From Stenotrophomonas maltophilia (lineage in GTDB: Bacteria > Pseudomonadota > Gammaproteobacteria > Xanthomonadales > Xanthomonadaceae): 64,000 bases of DNA. The translations under genes were made by a program, and so were the position numbers. Of this stretch, positions 21,992 through 30,222 are shown in pieces. The DNA lies in assembly GCF_006974125.1 (NCBI RefSeq), contig NZ_CP037858.1, positions 806,001 through 870,000 on the forward strand, given 5' to 3'. Below the pieces are notes generated by a model. It searched no databases. It saw only the letters and a program-made list of their open reading frames with translations, and was not told where the DNA came from. Every line of letters starts with the position of its first letter. Position 1 is the first letter of the stretch.

Positions 21992-22765
21992 TCAAAAAAC
22001 GAACTGTTCGCTCAGGATCCTGTCTTCCAGGTTGTGCTCCGGGTCGAACAGCAGGGTCACGCGGCGGTCCTTCGACTCGCGGATGGTCACCTCGACCACG
22101 TCGCGGGTCTCATGCGAATCGGCGGTCACGCTGACCGGGCGCTTGTACGGATCGAGCACCCGGAAGCGCACCTCGGTATCGGCCTTCAGGATCGCGCCGC
22201 GCCAGCGCCGCGGCCGGTACGGGGCCAACGGCGTCAGCGCGATGGTGTGCGAGCCCAGCGGCAGCACCGGACCATGCGCGGAATAGTTGTAGGCGGTGCT
22301 GCCGGCCGGGGTGGCCACCAGCACGCCGTCGCCGATCAGTTCGGCCACGCGCTCCTGGCCGTTCAGGTCGATGCCGATATGCGCGGCCTGCCGGGTCTGG
22401 CGCAGCAGCGAAACATCGTTGTAGGCAAGCGAACCGGTACTGGTACCGGACTCGGTCAGCGCCACCATTTCCAGCGGGCGTAGATGGGCCGGCTCGGCGC
22501 GGGCGATGCGGGCATGCACATCTTCGTCGCCACGGTACTGGTTCATCAGGAAACCGACCGTGCCCAGCTTCATGCCGAACACCGGCTTGCCCAGATGCCC
22601 ATGCCGGTGCAGGGTCTGCAGCATGAAGCCATCACCACCCAGCGGGCACAGCACGTCGGCCTGCTCGGGCGCGTAGTCGCCATAGCGCGACACCATGGCC
22701 GCGCGGGCCATCTGCGCGGGCTCGGTGGTGCTGGCCAGGAAAGCGATGCGGGGGGTGTCGCTCAT
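21992..22765 (-). CDS. nadK: NAD kinase
   Basis: Phosphorylates NAD to NADP. ATG 22765 gives 257 residues; the open frame upstream (to 22933) passes through a palindrome and is not coding. The GGDG motif lies in [12 protein letters not shown], the NE/D-type segment in AYNDVSLLR, and the glycine-rich [15 protein letters not shown] is intact. It is somewhat shorter than E. coli NadK (292), as in other Xanthomonads. An unusual palindrome lies 65 bases upstream of the start and could influence expression. Confidence 0.94.
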   Translation of the reverse strand: MSDTPRIAFLASTTEPAQMARAAMVSRYGDYAPEQADVLCPLGGDGFMLQTLHRHGHLGKPVFGMKLGTVGFLMNQYRGDEDVHARIARAEPAHLRPLEMVALTESGTSTGSLAYNDVSLLRQTRQAAHIGIDLNGQERVAELIGDGVLVATPAGSTAYNYSAHGPVLPLGSHTIALTPLAPYRPRRWRGAILKADTEVRFRVLDPYKRPVSVTADSHETRDVVEVTIRESKDRRVTLLFDPEHNLEDRILSEQFVF

Positions 22766-22829
22766 CGGTGGATCCGGGTGGGTTTGATGGAGAGCATAAC
22801 CGAGCGCCGGGAGTTGGACCCCGTGGGGC

Positions 22830-22931
22830 GGATGACCGGCATATCCGCCGGGACACGCCGTAAACCCATCCCTGGGGGCTCGATCGCGCCATCCATGGCG
22901 CTCACGGTCCCGGCGGATATGCCGGTCATCC
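22830..22931 (+). repeat. Palindrome A: 24-bp unique arms around a conserved 52-nt core
   Basis: Arms 22830-22853 and 22908-22931 are perfect inverted repeats of 24 bp, and one more C-G pair closes inside (22854/22907). The core 22855-22906 aligns without gaps to those of palindromes B and C. It contains GTAAACCC and ends in an inner hairpin around CATCCATG (GCGCCAT-CC-ATGGCGC at 22886-22901). The arm sequence is unlike that of B or C. The element lies between the nadK start and the gdh 3' end. Confidence 0.85.
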
Positions 22932-22986
22932 ACCTGGCAGGTTCACGGCCGGCATCGGGTCAGGTGGTCGCAAAGGTCAAAGGCAG

Positions 22987-23024
22987 AAACAGAACGGCCC
23001 CGCTCTCGCGGGGCCGCTCTGTTT
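22987..23024. terminator. Bidirectional terminator after gdh
   Basis: Stem AAACAGA-A-CGGCCCCGC pairs with GCGGGGCCG-C-TCTGTTT around TCTC, with thymines on both flanks. It stands about 35 bases past the gdh stop (minus strand) and should end that transcript before the palindrome and nadK. Confidence 0.75.
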
Positions 23025-23031
23025 CAAGCAT

Positions 23032-23053
23032 GCCGGGCAGCGCCCGGCACTAC
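23032..23053 (-). repeat. Single SMAG element at the gdh 3' end
   Basis: GCCGGGCAGCGCCCGGC followed by ACTAC; read on the minus strand it is GTAG plus hairpin. It lies between the gdh stop and the terminator, as also seen after lpd and fumC. Confidence 0.75.
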
Positions 23054-23058
23054 ATCAC

Positions 23059-26000
23059 TTACGCGCCGTGGGCAGCGAGCTGGCCCAGGCGCTGCACCGC
23101 GACCGAGACGGTCGGGTAGTCCAGGGTCTTCTGCTCGGCCAGTTCGGCCAGCATCGCCAGGGTGAAGCGCAGGCTGTTGTCGTCACGGCCCATCCAGGCT
23201 GCGACCTTGGCCTCCGCGCTGCTGCCCTTGGTGCCCAGCACCTGGCCGGCCAGGTTGCGGTGGTTGGCCGCCAGTTCGTCACGCAGCACGCCACGTGCCA
23301 CGGCGTGCCAACGACCGTTGACCTCCAGCGCGTCGACCTGCTCGAACAGCCACGGCAGCTGCAGGGCATCGCCCAAGCGGAAGTGGACCTTGGACACGTC
23401 CACCGGCTTCAGCTTGCGGGTGCGGGCCAGTTCGATGATGTCGAACGCCGGCTCCAGGAAGTGCAGTTCGGCCAGCTGCTGCGCCAGCGCGGACGGAAGG
23501 CCCTTTTCCTTCCACTCGGCCACCAGGGCTTCGTAGGTCGGACGCTGCGAATCCGGCAGCACACCCGAAGCAACGCGGATGTCGTTGAACGGGCCCTGGT
23601 AGCGGTTGACCGCTTCGGTGATGCCCGGCATCGCACCCGGGCGCGACAGCAGCCAACGCACGAACGAACGCTGCAGCTTCCAGATCACTTCCAGTGCATC
23701 GATCTGCACCGACTCCGGCACCTTGCCGTCGAGGGCATCGATCTGCGCCCACAGCGCGCGTGCATCCAGCGTTTCGCGGCTGATGGTGTAGGCCTTGGCG
23801 ACCTCGGCGATGGAACGGCCGGTGTCTTCCTGCATGCGCATCAGGAAGGTGGCGCCCATGCGGTTGATGGTCTGGTTGGTCACGGCCGTGGCGATGATTT
23901 CGCGCTTCAGGCGGTGACGCTCCATCGCGTCGGCGTACTTCTTCTGCAGCGGGGTCGGGAAGTAGCGCTGCAGTTCCTTGGACAGGTACGGATCTTCCGG
24001 GATGTCCGAATCCAGCAGCTGGGCGAACGCCACCAGCTTGGAGTAGGACAGCAGCACCGACAGTTCCGGACGGGTCAGGCCCTGGCCGCGTGCCTTGCGC
24101 TGCGACAGCTCGGCGTCGGACGGCAGGAACTCGATCTGGCGATCGAGCAGGCCCTGCTGTTCCAGGGTACGGATGAAGTGCTGCTTGGAACCCAGGCGCT
24201 TGACCGCCATCCGCTCCATCAGGCTCAGTGCCTGGTTCTGGCGGTAGTTGTCATTGAGCACCAGCTCGGCGACTTCATCGGTCATCGAGGCCAGCAGCTT
24301 GTTGCGCTGCTCGACGGTCAGCTTCTTGGCCCGCACCACATCGTTGAGCAGGATCTTGATGTTGACTTCGTGGTCGGAGGTGTCCACACCGGCCGAGTTG
24401 TCGATGAAGTCGGTGTTGAGCAGCACGCCGGCCTGGGCGGCCTCGATGCGGCCCAGCTGGGTCATGCCCAGGTTGCCGCCCTCGCCCACCACCTTGCAGC
24501 GCAGCTCGCCACCGTTCACGCGCAGGGCGTTGTTGGCGCGGTCGCCGACATCGCTGTGCTGCTCGCTGGCGGCCTTGACGTAGGTACCGATGCCGCCGTT
24601 CCACAGCAGGTCGACCGGTGCCTTCAGGATCGCGCTCATCAGATCGTTCGGCGACAGCGCCTTGACGTTGTCGTCCAGGCCCAGCGCTTCACGCACCTGC
24701 GGGGTGATCTCGATCGACTTCAGGCTGCGCGGATAGATGCCGCCGCCCTTGCTGATCAGCTTGGCATCGTAGTCTGCCCAGCTCGAACGCGGCACGGTGA
24801 ACAGGCGCTCACGTTCGACGAACGTGGTGGCCGCATCCGGGTTCGGGTCCAGGAAGATGTGGCGGTGATCGAAGGCAGCGACCAGGCGGATGTGGCGCGA
24901 CAGCAGCATGCCGTTGCCGAACACGTCGCCGGACATGTCGCCGACGCCGACCGCGGTGAAGTCCTGGCTCTGGCTGTCACGGCCCAGCGCACGGAAGTGG
25001 CGCTTGACCGACTCCCACGCACCGCGTGCGGTGATGCCCATGCCCTTGTGGTCGTAACCGACCGAACCACCGGAGGCGAACGCATCGCCCATCCAGAAGC
25101 CGTGCGCAATGGCCAGGCCGTTGGCGATGTCGGAGAAGGTCGCGGTGCCCTTGTCGGCCGCCACCACCAGGTACGGATCGTCCATGTCGTGGCGCACGAC
25201 ATCCACCGGCGGCACGATCTTGTTGTTGACGATGTTGTCGGTGATGTCCAGCAGGCCCTGGATGAACAGCTTGTAGCAGGCCACGCCGTTGGCGAAGATC
25301 GCATCACGGTCGCCGTTCACCGGCGGGGTCTTGGCGAAGAAGCCGCCCTTCGCGCCGACCGGCACGATGACGGTGTTCTTGACCATCTGCGCCTTGACCA
25401 GGCCCAGCACTTCGGTACGGAAGTCTTCACGACGGTCCGACCAGCGCAGGCCGCCACGGGCAACGGCACCGAAGCGCAGGTGGGTACCTTCCACGCGCGG
25501 GCCGTAGACGAAGATTTCGCGGTATGGGCGCGGCTTCGGCAGGTCCGGCACCAGCGCCGAATCGAACTTGAAGCTGATGACGTGGCCGTGCTGGCCGTTG
25601 GCATCGGTCTGGTAGTAGCTGGTGCGCAGGGTCGCGTCGATCACGCCCATGAACGAGCGCAGGATGCGGTCCTCGTCCAGGCTGGACACGCGGTCCATCA
25701 GCTTCAGCAGCGCATCGCGCGCGGCCTGCATCTGCGCGTCGCGGTCACCCTTGCGGGCGTCGACCACGGTCTTGAGCACCTTCAGGGTGGCGTCGTCGCC
25801 TGCAGCCAGCACGTCGAGGTGGGCCTTCAGCTGGGCCTGGCCGGCAGCGATGTCTTCCTTGCTTTCATGGCCGGTGGCCGGATCGAAGCGCGCTTCGAAC
25901 AGTTCCACCAGCAGGCGGGCCAGCAGCGGGTAGCGCGCGAAGGTGCCTTCCACGTAGGCCTGTGAGAACGGCACGCCGGTCTGCAGCAGGTACTTGCAGT

Positions 26001-28035
26001 AGCCACGCAGCATGGCGACCTGGCGCCAGTGCAGGCCGGCGGCCAGCACCAGGCGGTTGAAGCCGTCGTTCTCGGCATCGCCGTGCCAGACGCGGGCGAA
26101 GGTCTCGCCGAAGGCTTCATCGACGCTGGCGGCATCAATCGCACCGGCGGTCGATTCGACCTCGAAGTCCTGCACGTACACCGGGGCGTTGTCGACCGAC
26201 AGGCGGTACGGACGCTCGGCAATCACGCGCAGGCCCATGTTTTCCATCATCGGCAGCGCGTCCGACAGCGGGATGTCGTCCAGCTGGCGGTACAGCTTCA
26301 GGCGCAGGCCGTCACCGCTTTCGCGCGGCACGGCCTGCAGGCTCAGGCGCAGGTCGTCCGGGCCGGTCAGGGCGTCGAGCTGGCTGACATCGTTGGCGGC
26401 AACAGCGGTGCTGTTGTCTTCGATGTAGCCGGCCGGCAGCGCCTTGCCGATACGGGCAGCGATGCGCAGGCCTTCGCTCTCGCCGTGGCGGGTGACCAGC
26501 GCTTCGCGCAGGTCGTCCTGCCAGTTGCGCAGCACCTGGGCCAGCTTCTGCTCCAGTTCGGCGGTATCGACGTCGAGCATTTCACCCGGCTTCGGGCGCA
26601 CGATCAGGTGCACCTGGGCCAGCGGCGATTCGCCCGGCACCACCGAGCTGTCCACGTACTCACCGTGCAGCGCTTCCTTCAGCATCGCTTCGATGCGCAG
26701 GCGAACGTCGGTGTTGAAGCGCTCGCGCGGCAGGTAGACCAGCGCGGAAATGAAACGGCTGTACTTGTCGCGGCGCAGGAACAGGCGGCTGCGCACGCGC
26801 TCCTGCAGGCCCAGCACGCCCATGGCGGTGCGGAACAGTTCGTCCTCGCTGGACTGGAACAGTTCTTCGCGCGGCAGGGTTTCCAGGATGTGGCGCAGCG
26901 CCTTGCCACTGTGGCTGGCCGGGGCCAGGCCCGACTGCTTCATCACGTGCTCGTGGCGCTGGCGCACCAGCGGGATTTCCCACGGGCGACGGTTGTAGGC
27001 GCTGGAGGTGAACAGGCCAAGGAAGCGCTGCTCGCCGATGATCTTGCCCTTGGCGTCGAATTCCAGCACGCCGATGTAGTCCATGTAGCCGGCGCGGTGC
27101 ACGCGCGAACGGGCATTGGTCTTGGTCAGGATCAGCGCGTCCTTCAGGCCGGACGTGGCGTTCAGGCCCTGCGCGGCCAGGGTCTTGACCGGACGGGCGG
27201 CGGACTTGTCCTTGCCGCGCATCAGGCCCAGGCCAGTGTCGTTCAGCGGCGCCAGCACTTCTTCCTTGCCCTGCTTCTCGACGCGGTACTCGCGGTAGCC
27301 GAAGAAGGTGAAGTGGTTGTCGGCAGCCCAGCGCAGGAATTCCTGTGCTTCCTTGCGCGAGGCGTCGTCGACCGGCAGCTGGCGCTTGCCCAGGTCGTCG
27401 GCCAGCGCCAGCGCCTTGTCCTTCATCGGCTGCCAGTCGCGCACGATCGCGCGCACTTCGTCCAGCGCCTTGTTGATGGCCTGTTCGATGGCGGCCATGG
27501 CTTCGGCCGGCTGGCGGTCGATCTCCAGCAGCATCACCGACTCGGCATCACCCTCGCCGACCTTGACCAGCTTGCCGGCCTTGTCGCGGCTGAAGCGCAG
27601 CACCGGGTGGCCCAGCACGTGGACGCCCACGCCCTGTTCGGCCAGCGACATGGTGACGGTATCGACGAGGAACGGCATGTCGTCGTTGACGATCTGCAGC
27701 ACCGTGTGCGGCGATTCCCAGCCATTGGCCTTCGCGGTCGGATTGAACACGCGGACGTTGGCCTTGCCGGCCTTGCGGGCACGGGCGAATTCCAGCGTCT
27801 CAGCCGCGAGAGCGGCCCACTCTTCAGCGCTGTGGTGCGGGAACTCGTCCGACTCCATGCGCTTGTAGAAGTCAGTGGCGAACGCCACTGCTTCGGCCTG
27901 TGCGGCCGCGGGGTAGCGCTTGCGCAATGCCGTGTACACCGGCTCCAGGGAGAAACCAGCGGTCACTGCGACCTCCGACTCTGCTGGTTTGGTCTTGTTT
28001 TTCACGGTCTTGGCTGCGGTTTTTTGCGGTTTCAT
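23059..28035 (-). CDS. gdhB: Large NAD-specific glutamate dehydrogenase
   Basis: Oxidatively deaminates glutamate to 2-oxoglutarate with NAD. At 1658 residues it belongs to the 180-kDa family found in Pseudomonas, Streptomyces and Xanthomonads. A long regulatory N-terminal half precedes the catalytic core, recognised by GGLRWSDRREDFRTEV (about 860) and KNTVIVPVGAKGGFF (about 885), whose lysine-containing GAKGG motif is typical of GDH active sites. The Rossmann part follows (GDMSGDVFGNGM). The N terminus is lysine-rich and low in complexity. Upstream, TACAAT (complement of 28072-28077) may be its -10. The terminator and SMAG lie just downstream. The symbol follows P. aeruginosa usage. Confidence 0.95.
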   Translation of the reverse strand: MKPQKTAAKTVKNKTKPAESEVAVTAGFSLEPVYTALRKRYPAAAQAEAVAFATDFYKRMESDEFPHHSAEEWAALAAETLEFARARKAGKANVRVFNPTAKANGWESPHTVLQIVNDDMPFLVDTVTMSLAEQGVGVHVLGHPVLRFSRDKAGKLVKVGEGDAESVMLLEIDRQPAEAMAAIEQAINKALDEVRAIVRDWQPMKDKALALADDLGKRQLPVDDASRKEAQEFLRWAADNHFTFFGYREYRVEKQGKEEVLAPLNDTGLGLMRGKDKSAARPVKTLAAQGLNATSGLKDALILTKTNARSRVHRAGYMDYIGVLEFDAKGKIIGEQRFLGLFTSSAYNRRPWEIPLVRQRHEHVMKQSGLAPASHSGKALRHILETLPREELFQSSEDELFRTAMGVLGLQERVRSRLFLRRDKYSRFISALVYLPRERFNTDVRLRIEAMLKEALHGEYVDSSVVPGESPLAQVHLIVRPKPGEMLDVDTAELEQKLAQVLRNWQDDLREALVTRHGESEGLRIAARIGKALPAGYIEDNSTAVAANDVSQLDALTGPDDLRLSLQAVPRESGDGLRLKLYRQLDDIPLSDALPMMENMGLRVIAERPYRLSVDNAPVYVQDFEVESTAGAIDAASVDEAFGETFARVWHGDAENDGFNRLVLAAGLHWRQVAMLRGYCKYLLQTGVPFSQAYVEGTFARYPLLARLLVELFEARFDPATGHESKEDIAAGQAQLKAHLDVLAAGDDATLKVLKTVVDARKGDRDAQMQAARDALLKLMDRVSSLDEDRILRSFMGVIDATLRTSYYQTDANGQHGHVISFKFDSALVPDLPKPRPYREIFVYGPRVEGTHLRFGAVARGGLRWSDRREDFRTEVLGLVKAQMVKNTVIVPVGAKGGFFAKTPPVNGDRDAIFANGVACYKLFIQGLLDITDNIVNNKIVPPVDVVRHDMDDPYLVVAADKGTATFSDIANGLAIAHGFWMGDAFASGGSVGYDHKGMGITARGAWESVKRHFRALGRDSQSQDFTAVGVGDMSGDVFGNGMLLSRHIRLVAAFDHRHIFLDPNPDAATTFVERERLFTVPRSSWADYDAKLISKGGGIYPRSLKSIEITPQVREALGLDDNVKALSPNDLMSAILKAPVDLLWNGGIGTYVKAASEQHSDVGDRANNALRVNGGELRCKVVGEGGNLGMTQLGRIEAAQAGVLLNTDFIDNSAGVDTSDHEVNIKILLNDVVRAKKLTVEQRNKLLASMTDEVAELVLNDNYRQNQALSLMERMAVKRLGSKQHFIRTLEQQGLLDRQIEFLPSDAELSQRKARGQGLTRPELSVLLSYSKLVAFAQLLDSDIPEDPYLSKELQRYFPTPLQKKYADAMERHRLKREIIATAVTNQTINRMGATFLMRMQEDTGRSIAEVAKAYTISRETLDARALWAQIDALDGKVPESVQIDALEVIWKLQRSFVRWLLSRPGAMPGITEAVNRYQGPFNDIRVASGVLPDSQRPTYEALVAEWKEKGLPSALAQQLAELHFLEPAFDIIELARTRKLKPVDVSKVHFRLGDALQLPWLFEQVDALEVNGRWHAVARGVLRDELAANHRNLAGQVLGTKGSSAEAKVAAWMGRDDNSLRFTLAMLAELAEQKTLDYPTVSVAVQRLGQLAAHGA

Positions 28036-28265
28036 GGCAGAGCGATGCGCTTGCTCAGTTGGGAAAATGAAATTGTAGCCCTACCGCACGAAAAGGCCTT
28101 GCTGCAGGACGGAATAAGCAGATTCGGGTTTGCTGCGGTTTAGACGCCTATTCAGTTCGCACCGGTATGGTGCTGGCGCCTGTTTCAGCACTGCCGACAG
28201 GATCGGCAAAACGTGTTACCGGAAGACACACGCGGCGACGCCGATGCGATTCCACAATCCTGAAC

Positions 28266-28281
28266 TGGACGGTATAGTCCA
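28266..28281 (+). promoter_or_regulatory. Possible tetR promoter with embedded operator
   Basis: TGGAC-GGTATA-GTCCA is an inverted repeat that encloses a -10-like TATAGT (28273-28278). TTCCAC at 28250-28255 is a weak -35 at 17 bp. Transcription would start about at 28285, next to the GTG at 28286. A self-operator for the TetR protein is an inference from this geometry. Confidence 0.4.
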
Positions 28282-28285
28282 CCGC

Positions 28286-28942
28286 GTGAACCCGGCCTAC
28301 CTCCCCGTTGCCCTCGATGCACGCGATGAGCGCGTGTTCGACGCCGTACGCGAACTGCTGGCCCAGCAGGGCATGCAGATGAGCATGGAGGCGGTGGCCC
28401 AGCACGCCGGCTGCTCCAAGCAGACCCTGTACTCGCGCTATGGCAGCAAGCAGGATCTGTTGCGCCGGGTGATGCAGCGCCATGTCGGCCACGCCACCGG
28501 CGCCATGGTCCGTGCACTCCGCACTGACGACCTGCGTGCCAGCCTGCTCCAGTTCGCCACCGACTTCCTGGAGCATTTCAACCAACCGCACGTAGGACAG
28601 GCCTGCCGGCTGATCGCTGCCGACGCGGCCCAGTTTCCCGAAGAGGCGCGTACGCTGTACCGGCATGGGGCCGGCGCGCTGACGCTTCATCTTGCTGAAT
28701 GGATTGAAACCGTTTGCATGCGCGGCCAGCTTCGGCATGACGACCCGCACTTCATGGCCGAACTGCTGCTGAGCATGATCGCCGGTCAGGATTTCGACAA
28801 ACAGCGCTTCCATACCCCCCATCGTGATGACGCGCTGCTGCGTCGGCGCTGGGCAGAGTTCTCCGTCGACAGCTTCCTGCGCGCATTCGCGCCACAGCCG
28901 TTGCCGGCCCCGCCTACAAACCAACCCCGGAGTTCCTCCTGA
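28286..28942 (+). CDS. TetR-family regulator of the adjacent RND efflux genes
   Basis: 218 residues from GTG 28286. The helix-turn-helix is MSMEAVAQHAGCSKQTLYSRYGSK, in the usual place after DERVFDAVRELLAQ. ATG 28244 (232 residues) is an alternative. I prefer 28286 because the family normally has about 10 residues before helix 1 and a -10-like box sits just upstream. The C-terminal ligand domain is typical and unassigned. Its stop overlaps the adaptor start by one base (TGATG), so it is translated with the pump it probably represses. Most TetR regulators of pumps are divergent, and here it is the first gene of the operon. Confidence 0.88.
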   Translation: MNPAYLPVALDARDERVFDAVRELLAQQGMQMSMEAVAQHAGCSKQTLYSRYGSKQDLLRRVMQRHVGHATGAMVRALRTDDLRASLLQFATDFLEHFNQPHVGQACRLIAADAAQFPEEARTLYRHGAGALTLHLAEWIETVCMRGQLRHDDPHFMAELLLSMIAGQDFDKQRFHTPHRDDALLRRRWAEFSVDSFLRAFAPQPLPAPPTNQPRSSS

Positions 28943-30207
28943 TGACCGCCCCACTCCGCACCCTTGCCTTGACGTGCGCCGTTGCTGTCGCGCTGGCTGC
29001 CTGCAAGAAGCCGGAACAGCAGATGCCCCCGCCGCCGGAGGTGGGCGTGATCGACGCCAAGCCGCAGACCCTGCCGCTGCAGCGCGAGCTGGTCGGCCGC
29101 CTGTCGCCGTTCCGCAGCGCCGACGTGCGCGCGCGCGTGCCGGGCGTGCTGCTCAAGCGCGTCTACCAGGAAGGCTCGCAGGTCAAGCAGGGCCAGACCC
29201 TGTTCCTGATCGACCCGGCCCCGCTGCGCGCCTCGCTCAACGCCTCCGAAGCACAGCTGGCCTCGGCCCGCGCCACCTATGCCAATGCCAAGGTGGCCGC
29301 TGATCGCGCCCGCTCCCTGGCGCCGCAGCAGTTCGTCTCCAAGTCCGACCTGGACAACGCTGAATCGGCCGAGCGCACCGCGCTGGCCGCGGTCAAGCAG
29401 GCCGAGGCGGCGGTGACCTCTTCGCGCATCAACCTGGGCTACACCGAAGTGACCGCACCGATCAGCGGCGTGGCCAACAAGCAGCAGGTCACCGAGGGCG
29501 CGCTGGTCGGCCAGGGCGACGTGACCCTGCTGACCACCGTCGACCAGCTCGATCCGCTGTACGTGAACTTCTCGCTGAGCGTGGACGAACTGAGCCAGCT
29601 CCGCGCCCAGCAGGCCAAGGGTGCGCTGGCACTGTCCGGTGACGGCAAGGCCACCGTCAGCGTCAAGCTGGCCGATGGCAGCACCTACAGCGAGCCGGGC
29701 ACCCTGGACTTCTCCTCGACCACGGTCGACCCGGCCACCGGCGCGGTGTCGCTGCGTGCGCTGCTGCCGAACCCGCAGCAGATCCTGCTGCCGGGTGCCT
29801 TCGTCAGCTTCCAGGCCAACCTGGGCGAGCGCAACAACGCCTACCTAGTGCCGCAGCAGGCGCTGCTGCGTGACACCACCGGCGGCTACGTGATGGTGGT
29901 GGGCGCCGATGGCAAGGTCGTTCGCAAGAACGTCAAGACCGACGGCGCGCAGAACGGCAACTGGCTGGTCAGCGACGGCCTGGCCGCCGGTGACAAGGTG
30001 ATCGTGGCCGGCGTGCAGAAGGTCAAGGAAGGTGCACCGGCGGTGGCCAAGCCGTGGACCCCAGGCCAGGACGCCAACGGCAAGCCTGCCGCAGGCGGCG
30101 CGCCGGCAGGTGCAGCACCGGCCGCAGGCAAGGCACCGGCCGACGCGACCAAGCCCGAGCAGGCCGATGCGGCCAAGCCGGCCGCCACCGATTCGAACAA
30201 GCAGTAA
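28942..30207 (+). CDS. RND efflux periplasmic adaptor lipoprotein
   Basis: Membrane fusion protein joining the RND pump to an outer-membrane channel. 421 residues with a lipoprotein signal ending LAAC (Cys about 21). A lipoyl-like domain with coiled-coil hairpin follows (VKQGQTLFLIDPAPLRASLNASEAQ ... LGYTEVTAPISGVANKQ), then a beta-barrel. The C terminus is a low-complexity Ala/Pro/Gly/Lys tail (about 370-421), longer than in AcrA. Among S. maltophilia pumps the order tetR-adaptor-pump without a channel gene resembles SmeGH, but I cannot confirm which Sme system this is. Confidence 0.93.
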   Translation: MTAPLRTLALTCAVAVALAACKKPEQQMPPPPEVGVIDAKPQTLPLQRELVGRLSPFRSADVRARVPGVLLKRVYQEGSQVKQGQTLFLIDPAPLRASLNASEAQLASARATYANAKVAADRARSLAPQQFVSKSDLDNAESAERTALAAVKQAEAAVTSSRINLGYTEVTAPISGVANKQQVTEGALVGQGDVTLLTTVDQLDPLYVNFSLSVDELSQLRAQQAKGALALSGDGKATVSVKLADGSTYSEPGTLDFSSTTVDPATGAVSLRALLPNPQQILLPGAFVSFQANLGERNNAYLVPQQALLRDTTGGYVMVVGADGKVVRKNVKTDGAQNGNWLVSDGLAAGDKVIVAGVQKVKEGAPAVAKPWTPGQDANGKPAAGGAPAGAAPAAGKAPADATKPEQADAAKPAATDSNKQ

Positions 30208-30222
30208 CGGGAACCTTCCGTC

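Noticed and set aside
23068..28143. Long plus-strand ORFs opposite the NAD-GDH gene
   Set aside because: Shadows of the gdh coding frame. The GDH motifs are on the minus strand and no start signals support the plus frames.
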